Below are positions 27,923-32,822 of a DNA stretch of 32,822 nt, in pieces (within the stretch, counting starts at the first letter, position 1; every line of letters starts with the position of its first letter). The notes under the pieces are model-generated. The model was given only the letters and a program-made list of their open reading frames with translations, made no database searches and was not told the DNA's origin. The position numbers and the translations under genes were made by a program. The DNA is from Candidatus Nomurabacteria bacterium RIFCSPHIGHO2_01_FULL_40_20 (GTDB taxonomy: Bacteria; Patescibacteriota; Minisyncoccia; Phycocordibacterales; UBA9973): assembly GCA_001786835.1 (NCBI GenBank), contig MFTO01000015.1:1-32822 (forward strand), read 5' to 3'.

Positions 27923-29293
27923 ATGACAAGAAATATATTCATAGCTTTTTTCGTCTTTGTTTTTTCATTTTTCGGATTGTTTTTATTTAAAACAAATGCC
28001 GCTATAAACTGTCTTTTGTTTACGACTTCTGCCAACACGGAAGACAGGAAATATTGTGAAAGAGAACTCGCCCAAATAGAGGCGCAGTTGGCAGAACTCT
28101 TGGTTAAGCAAAAAGAACAGCAAAAAAATACCGGCACCTTGGTCGGTGATGTAAATTATTTAAATAGTCAAATCAACACGCTAAAAACGAAAGTAAAAGC
28201 GCGCGCGCTTGCCATAGCGCAACTCAAAGTGGCCATCAAAGAGAAAGTTTCTACCATCGATGATTTATCAAAAAAAATCGAGCGTCAACACGAATCCATC
28301 GCTCAACTATTGCGCAATACTAATGATTTTGATAATGAAAATTTTATTCACTTGTTTCTCTCCGACGAGAGTCTGTCGGACTTTTACAGCGATTTGGAAT
28401 CATATGCTTCCATCAAAGAGGCTGTGAAAACTTCTGTGGATGAATTGCTGGGCATTAAAGGTTTGACAGAGGAAGAGAAAAAACAGTTAGAAGATAAACA
28501 AAACAAAGAAGCTGATGCAAAGTATGAACTTGAAAATACCCAAAAAAAGGTCGCGCAATCAGAAGCGGAAAAAAAAGTTCTGCTTTCCATAAGCAAACAA
28601 AAAGAAGTAGAATATCAAAAACTAGCTACGCAGAAAAAAGCGGAAGCGGATAGAATTCGAGCCGCGCTTTTCCCGCTTCGTGACAGTCAAGCCATACCTT
28701 TCGGCACCGCGCTTCTATATGCGGAGAATGCAGAAAAGAAAACCGGAGTCAGACCTGCGTTTGTGCTCGCGATACTGCAACAAGAATCCAACATGGGCGC
28801 GAACGTCGGCTCTTGTGTTATCACAAATTTATCTACCGGTGAAACCAAGGGCGTAAATTCAGGAACAATTTTTATAAATGGAATTCATCCGACGCGGGAC
28901 TTGCCGGTACTCCAAACTATTGTGGAGAGTCTGGGTAGAAATCCTCTGACTACGCGGGTGTCTTGTCCGATTGCCGGCGGAGGATATGGCGGAGCGATGG
29001 GTCCGGCGCAGTTCATTCCCTCTACTTGGAACATCATAAAGGCGAGAGTAGCCAAAGCGTTAGGCAAGAGCTTGCCGGATCCTTGGAATCCGGAGGACGC
29101 AATAATGGCTTCTTCCACACTCCTTATGGACAACGGCGCAGCGGGTGGAACATATACAGCCGAACGTACCGCAGCGCTGAAATATTACGCTGGAGGTAAT
29201 TGGAGTAAACCGGCGAACGCTTTTTATGGCAATCAGGTGATGGCTCGAGTAGCTCAAATTCAAGCAGACATAGATTTGCTTTATAACCAGTAA
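27923..29293 (+). CDS. Exported lytic transglycosylase with coiled coil
   Basis: The 456-residue protein has an N-terminal signal or anchor helix (about 4-22), coiled coils (about 40-130 and 180-250) as in EnvC/CwlO-like wall proteins, and a C-terminal MltB/SLT-type lysozyme-fold domain (about 265-440). The latter shows FVLAILQQES with the likely catalytic Glu288, then YGGAMGPAQFIPSTWN and ALKYYAGGNW. Such enzymes cut peptidoglycan between MurNAc and GlcNAc. The coiled coil may tie the activity to a partner such as FtsEX-type permeases. TATACT with an upstream TG lies 9 nt before the ATG, giving a very short leader. Confidence 0.88.
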   Translation: MTRNIFIAFFVFVFSFFGLFLFKTNAAINCLLFTTSANTEDRKYCERELAQIEAQLAELLVKQKEQQKNTGTLVGDVNYLNSQINTLKTKVKARALAIAQLKVAIKEKVSTIDDLSKKIERQHESIAQLLRNTNDFDNENFIHLFLSDESLSDFYSDLESYASIKEAVKTSVDELLGIKGLTEEEKKQLEDKQNKEADAKYELENTQKKVAQSEAEKKVLLSISKQKEVEYQKLATQKKAEADRIRAALFPLRDSQAIPFGTALLYAENAEKKTGVRPAFVLAILQQESNMGANVGSCVITNLSTGETKGVNSGTIFINGIHPTRDLPVLQTIVESLGRNPLTTRVSCPIAGGGYGGAMGPAQFIPSTWNIIKARVAKALGKSLPDPWNPEDAIMASSTLLMDNGAAGGTYTAERTAALKYYAGGNWSKPANAFYGNQVMARVAQIQADIDLLYNQ

Positions 29294-29311
29294 TGTGTTA
29301 ACATAAACGGA

Positions 29312-29527
29312 ATGAAAAAAGACATACATCCAAAATATGATACGAATGTGAAAGCCACCTGCGCTTGCGGAGCGGTTTTTATGATTGGCTCTACTATGCC
29401 CTCTATTACAATGGAAATCTGCAGTCAATGTCATCCTTTTTTTACCGGTAATGAAAAAATAATGGATACTGCCGGACGCGTTGAGAGATTTAACAAACGC
29501 AGAGCTGCTACTGCTTCCAAGAAGTAA
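29312..29527 (+). CDS. rpmE: Large ribosomal subunit protein bL31
   Basis: The 71-residue protein starts [23 protein letters not shown] and has [10 protein letters not shown]. The cysteine pairs (CAC and CSQC) make it the zinc-binding type. The motif [11 protein letters not shown] is typical of bL31 near the C-terminus. It bridges the two ribosomal subunits. It starts 18 bp after the transglycosylase stop; TAACAT lies 7 nt before the ATG. prfA follows, a common pairing in bacteria. Confidence 0.95.
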   Translation: MKKDIHPKYDTNVKATCACGAVFMIGSTMPSITMEICSQCHPFFTGNEKIMDTAGRVERFNKRRAATASKK

Positions 29528-29533
29528 ATATCT

Positions 29534-29620
29534 ATTCCCTGAGAATGTTTTAAGGAAACGTGTGGGTCCCCTGTCCTTATGACTCCGAGGGCGCAGTTTC
29601 AAAAAACATTCTCAGGGAAT
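29534..29620 (+). promoter_or_regulatory. Long hairpin between rpmE and prfA
   Basis: ATTCCCTGAGAATGTTTT (29534-29551) and its exact complement (29603-29620) form an 18-bp stem. An inner GAAAC/GTTTC pair follows, and the apex is a copy of dispersed repeat B. TTTAATTTT and the prfA ATG come next. It could be a terminator (T-rich tail) or a structure that hides the AGGGA near the prfA start. Confidence 0.65.
29562..29596 (+). repeat. Dispersed repeat B, copy in the prfA leader
   Basis: GTGGGTCCCCTGTCC...GACTCCGAGGGCGCAG, nearly the same as the minus strand of 23834-23867 in the FAD-oxidase gene. Here it is non-coding and sits at the apex of the 18-bp hairpin. Confidence 0.75.
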
Positions 29621-29629
29621 TTTAATTTT

Positions 29630-30613
29630 ATGTCATTTAATCTAGAAGAACTTAAGAAAGATTACAAGACAAGCTTTTTGGCTGATATTTTGGAGCGCTT
29701 GGAGAGAGAGGAAAAAGAGGTGCGCGAGATGCTTGACTCCGATGAGTCTCTGCACGAACTCGCGGGTAAAGAGCTGAAATATATCCAGGAACAAAGAGAA
29801 GCAACGGAAAAACAAATCCAAGATATTTTGGATAAAGAAAAAGCAGAAGAAGCATTAAGAGAGGAATTTCCGAACGAAGCTGTATTAGAAGTGCGCGCGG
29901 GCGCCGGTGGAGACGAAGCTTCGCTTTTTGCTTGGGAGCTGGCGCACATGTATGAGCGATACGCAGAATTGGAAGGTTTCGATTGGAAAATAAATTATGA
30001 ATCAAAAAATGATTTGGGTGGATACAAAGAAGCGAGTTTTGAAATCAAAGGCAAAGATGTTTATCGGAAATTGCGTTATGAAACCGGCGTGCACCGAGTG
30101 CAAAGAATTCCAGCGACCGAGAAAAATGGCCGAGTGCATACTTCTACCGCATCGGTGGCTGTGCTTCCGATAAAGAAAAAAGTAAATTTTGAAATTAATC
30201 CTGCCGATTTGGAAATGGAATATTCTCGCTCCGGAGGCAAAGGCGGACAGAATGTAAACAAAGTGGAGACCGCCGTGCGACTCATACACAAGCCCACCGG
30301 GATAGATGTTCGCTCTACCAATGAACGCAGTCAAGTAGCGAACCGCGAAAAAGCGCTCTCAATTCTTACCGCCAAACTTGCCCAAATGAAGGAAGAGGAA
30401 GAAGCTAAAAAATACGCTGGTGAGCGTAAAGGGCAGATAGGCACCGGCGACCGAAGCGAGAAAATCCGTACCTATAATTTTCCTCAAGACCGAATGACCG
30501 ACCATCGCATCAAAAAATCTTGGCACAATTTGCCGAAAATTATGGAGGGGGGAATAGAAGATATAATTTCTGCGCTAGAATCTGGGGAAACAGGAGAAGA
30601 GGAGGAAAATTAA
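29630..30613 (+). CDS. prfA: Peptide chain release factor 1
   Basis: The 327-residue protein has the RF1 stop-codon motif as PAT (161-163, [14 protein letters not shown]) and the catalytic GGQ loop [11 protein letters not shown] (202-211, GGQ 205-207). The AGAGGDEA region precedes them. RF1 reads UAA and UAG. The true start is the ATG at 29630; an earlier in-frame ATG at 29579 lies inside the upstream hairpin and gives an unlikely N-terminus. The protein is a little shorter than E. coli RF1 (360) at its N-terminus. Confidence 0.95.
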   Translation: MSFNLEELKKDYKTSFLADILERLEREEKEVREMLDSDESLHELAGKELKYIQEQREATEKQIQDILDKEKAEEALREEFPNEAVLEVRAGAGGDEASLFAWELAHMYERYAELEGFDWKINYESKNDLGGYKEASFEIKGKDVYRKLRYETGVHRVQRIPATEKNGRVHTSTASVAVLPIKKKVNFEINPADLEMEYSRSGGKGGQNVNKVETAVRLIHKPTGIDVRSTNERSQVANREKALSILTAKLAQMKEEEEAKKYAGERKGQIGTGDRSEKIRTYNFPQDRMTDHRIKKSWHNLPKIMEGGIEDIISALESGETGEEEEN

Positions 30614-30634
30614 TCATGCTATAATAACGCTCTT

Positions 30635-32392
30635 ATGCCTTCCTTTCGAAGAATCTTTAAATACTATTGGTTTTCAATAAAGAAGTATCAGTGGATTTTT
30701 TATCTTATGCTTTTTGCTTATGGCACAGGGGCTGTTTTATCTAATGTAATAAACCCAATCATTTTGAAAGATATTATAGATACTATCTCCGGTTCAGTTC
30801 CCGGAGTAGAAGCAAGTAATCGTTTGTTTAGATTAATTTTTCTTTTCGGATCCGTGATTTTCTTATATCAAATTGTTTATAGAATCGGAGATTATTCAAT
30901 AACAGCTTTTCAATCGAGGGCCATCAGAGATATTCACAACGATACTTTTAAAAGGTTATCCCTGCATTCATATAATTTTTACATTAATAATTTTGCAGGC
31001 TCTTTGGTTACTAAAGCCAAAAGATTTGCTTCTGCTTTTGAACGTATCGCCGACACTATAAGTTTCAACTTTTATTTTTCCCTCGTTAAATTTACTGGGA
31101 TTTTGATAGTGCTTTTTTCTAAAATACCCCCCGTCGCTTTTGCTTTTTTGGGTTGGATTGTTGTGTATATTTTTATTTCCTTTTTATTTTTGAGAAAAAA
31201 AATCAAATATGATTTGGCGCAGGCTGAAGCAGATTCAAAAGTTACTGCTTCTTTTGCCGATGTTATTACTAATATTTTAAACTTAAAAATCTTCTCTTCC
31301 TCTAAAAAGGAGCACTCATTATTTAAAAATGTTACAAATTACCAATATAAAAAAATAAGCACAAACTGGAATTTTGACAACTTACAAAACGCCGTAAAAG
31401 GTCTTTTGATTGGTTTTTTAAATGTTTTTGTACTTTATCTAATGATAAATTTATGGCTAGACCAAAAAACCACAGCAGGTATGGTTGTGTTGGTGCAAAC
31501 TTATATGTTTGGCATTTTTGACGAATTATGGAATTTAGGTAAAGCCATGACTCGTTTTGCAACCGAAGTTTCTAATGCCAAAGAAATGGCTGATATTTTT
31601 GACAAGGTACCGGATATCTTAGACCCCATCAGTCCAGAGAAGTTGAAAATCACAAAAGGGGAAATTAATTTTGAAAACGTTTCTTTTGAATATGTTGAAG
31701 ACTTGGCAGTGTTTAAAGATTTCTCACTAAATATCAAAGCAGGCGAGAAGGTGGGTCTAGTGGGGCATTCCGGGAGTGGCAAATCCACCATTACCAAAAT
31801 GCTTCTTCGTTTTGCCGACGTGAAAGAAGGAAGAATAACGATTGACGGGCAAGATATTAGAAATATCACGCAAGATAATTTGCGTTCCAAAATTTCCTAT
31901 GTTCCCCAAGACCCGATTTTATTTCACCGAAGCATAAGAGAGAACATTGGTTATTCCAAAGATAATGCAACCGATGAAGAAATTATAGAAGCGACCAAAA
32001 AAGCGCATGCGCATGAATTTATTTCCAATCTTCCAAAAGGGTATGACACTCTCGTCGGCGAGCGCGGAGTCAAACTCTCCGGAGGCGAGCGTCAGAGAGT
32101 GGCAATAGCGCGCGCAATGCTCAAAGACGCTCCGATACTTGTTTTAGATGAGGCTACGAGCTCGCTTGACAGTTTGAGCGAACACTATATCCAAGATGCC
32201 TTTAGTGAGCTTATGAAAGGCAAAACCACGATAGTGATTGCGCACCGCCTTTCAACTATTCAAAAAATGGATAGGATTGTTGTGCTTGATAATGGGAAAA
32301 TAGCGGAAGAGGGAACACATCAAGAGCTTTTGGCTAAAGATGGCATTTATGCTGAACTTTGGCGTCACCAAACCGGCGGATTTTTGGATTAA
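30635..32392 (+). CDS. ABC exporter, membrane domain fused to ATPase
   Basis: The 585-residue half-transporter has six membrane helices (about 15-315) and a C-terminal ATPase. The ATPase shows Walker A GHSGSGKST (377-385), Q-loop YVPQDPILFHRSI, signature LSGGERQ, Walker B ILVLDEATSSLD and the H-loop IAHRLSTI. It should work as a homodimer or with a partner to export lipids, peptides or drugs; the sequence does not reveal the cargo. TATAAT preceded by TGC lies 9 nt before the ATG, so the leader is only a few bases. It starts 21 bp after prfA. Confidence 0.93.
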   Translation: MPSFRRIFKYYWFSIKKYQWIFYLMLFAYGTGAVLSNVINPIILKDIIDTISGSVPGVEASNRLFRLIFLFGSVIFLYQIVYRIGDYSITAFQSRAIRDIHNDTFKRLSLHSYNFYINNFAGSLVTKAKRFASAFERIADTISFNFYFSLVKFTGILIVLFSKIPPVAFAFLGWIVVYIFISFLFLRKKIKYDLAQAEADSKVTASFADVITNILNLKIFSSSKKEHSLFKNVTNYQYKKISTNWNFDNLQNAVKGLLIGFLNVFVLYLMINLWLDQKTTAGMVVLVQTYMFGIFDELWNLGKAMTRFATEVSNAKEMADIFDKVPDILDPISPEKLKITKGEINFENVSFEYVEDLAVFKDFSLNIKAGEKVGLVGHSGSGKSTITKMLLRFADVKEGRITIDGQDIRNITQDNLRSKISYVPQDPILFHRSIRENIGYSKDNATDEEIIEATKKAHAHEFISNLPKGYDTLVGERGVKLSGGERQRVAIARAMLKDAPILVLDEATSSLDSLSEHYIQDAFSELMKGKTTIVIAHRLSTIQKMDRIVVLDNGKIAEEGTHQELLAKDGIYAELWRHQTGGFLD

Positions 32393-32394
32393 AA

Positions 32395-32422
32395 TTGCTA
32401 TTTATTTGTACTATGGTATACT
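32395..32422 (+). promoter_or_regulatory. Upstream promoter of the RRM gene
   Basis: TTGCTA (32395-32400), 16 nt and TATACT (32417-32422) preceded by TGG. It would give a leader of about 160 nt, the longest in the window. A second TATAAT lies at 32540-32545 without a clear -35. Confidence 0.5.
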
Positions 32423-32517
32423 TTTTCGGTAGTTTCTCAAGAGCTTTATTTTGCATATTGTGAGGTTCGATTAGTGTTTAGCATCAAGAAATCAAGTAAG
32501 CGACCAAGAGCATCTAC

Positions 32518-32537
32518 GATCCGACCTAGGTCGGATC
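32518..32537 (+). promoter_or_regulatory. Perfect 20-bp palindrome in the RRM gene leader
   Basis: GATCCGACCT is followed by its exact complement AGGTCGGATC. It is either an operator, since it covers the -35 position of the TATAAT at 32540, or a hairpin in a longer leader. Confidence 0.65.
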
Positions 32538-32554
32538 ATTATAATAACTTTTTG

Positions 32555-32574
32555 TCCTTTTTAGTAAAAAAGGA
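32555..32574 (+). promoter_or_regulatory. Hairpin sequestering the ribosome-binding site of the RRM gene
   Basis: TCCTTTTT and AAAAAGGA form an 8-bp stem with a 4-nt loop. The right arm contains AAGGA, the Shine-Dalgarno sequence 13 nt before the ATG. The stem is mostly A-U, so it could open with temperature, as an RNA thermometer would. Confidence 0.55.
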
Positions 32575-32587
32575 AGAAGTAAAAAGT

Positions 32588-32822
32588 ATGGCTACAAAGC
32601 TATATGTAGGGGGACTCCCTTACAGCACCCAAGAAGATGCGTTGAAAGACCTCTTCGCAGCGGCAGGTTCTGTTACCTCTGCTGTTATTATTATGGACAA
32701 GATGTCTGGTCGTTCAAAAGGTTTCGGATTCGTAGAAATGGCAACAGACGAGGAAGCGCAAAACGCTATCTCTATGTTCAATGAAAAGGAATTTGAAGGA
32801 CGCAAGCTCACAGTCAACGAAG
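32588..32822 (+). CDS. RRM-domain RNA-binding protein (cut by window end)
   Basis: The 78 visible codons form nearly a whole RNA-recognition motif: RNP2 LYVGGL near residue 5, then RNP1 KGFGFVEM near residue 48, and the final strand GRKLTVNE. Small single-RRM proteins of this kind occur in cyanobacteria and other bacteria, where some are cold-induced and bind single-stranded RNA. The structured leader with a hidden ribosome-binding site suggests post-transcriptional control. The C-terminal tail, usually glycine-rich, is beyond the window. Confidence 0.92.
   Translation, partial: MATKLYVGGLPYSTQEDALKDLFAAAGSVTSAVIIMDKMSGRSKGFGFVEMATDEEAQNAISMFNEKEFEGRKLTVNE

Noticed and set aside
29579-29629. 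Upstream in-frame start for prfA
   Set aside because: The extra 17 residues are encoded by the hairpin and dispersed repeat, and resemble no RF1 N-terminus; the ATG at 29630 gives the normal start.

Overview
The window looks like part of a genome from the Patescibacteria (Candidate Phyla Radiation), probably the Parcubacteria group. This is inferred from gene content and style, not from a marker-gene phylogeny. Genes are compact and A/T-rich, stop codons follow the ordinary bacterial code (TAA, TAG and TGA all end genes), and spacing is very tight. Many starts lack a Shine-Dalgarno sequence and have a -10 box only 6-10 nt upstream. Family versions are typical of that group: Obg without a C-terminal extension, a coiled-coil lytic transglycosylase, a winged-helix/Cas2-like protein, and a HEAT-repeat protein with a kinase-like tail.

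Layout. 1-893 (minus): rpsU, ybeY and the start of ftsA. 1009-2957: greA and lysS. 2958-3330: a gene-free stretch holding a predicted minus-strand structured RNA with its own promoter and terminator, a perfect DnaA box, and an mraZ promoter with two MraZ boxes. 3331-8071: a division/wall cluster (mraZ, rsmH, an FtsL-like protein, a class B PBP, murF). 8077-9747: a membrane protein, tRNA-Glu(CUC), a HAD-like protein and a small basic protein. 9887-12642: rmuC and a DnaQ-like exonuclease on the minus strand, separated by a plus-strand winged-helix/Cas2-like gene bracketed by two copies of a hairpin repeat. 12787-15194: a YqeY-like protein, a MYG1-like protein and obg. 15237-18659: a MacA/MacB-type ABC transporter in three genes. 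18660-23158: a third hairpin repeat, a cysteine-containing unknown, gatB, class I aldolase, an unknown and a Nudix protein. 23194-27125: a winged-helix regulator, an FAD-linked oxidase and the HEAT/kinase-like protein. 27222-32392: rplY, a lytic transglycosylase, rpmE, prfA and an ABC exporter. 32588 to the end: an RRM RNA-binding protein, cut by the window edge.

The most unusual content is repetitive. (1) The repeat TTACCTAACT-N2-AGCGGTCGCA-N2-AGTTAGGTAA occurs three times. Two copies bracket the Cas2-like gene, and that unit sits between a duplicated 3' end of the exonuclease gene, as an integrated mobile unit would. (2) Short palindromic or repetitive segments appear to be inserted in frame in the FAD oxidase, Obg and GatB, with relatives in non-coding DNA; the pattern resembles Rickettsia palindromic elements. 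(3) Several 5' leaders (yqeY, 18852, prfA, the RRM gene) carry strong hairpins, while other genes look leaderless. All functions are inferred from motifs read by eye; no searches or folding programs were run.
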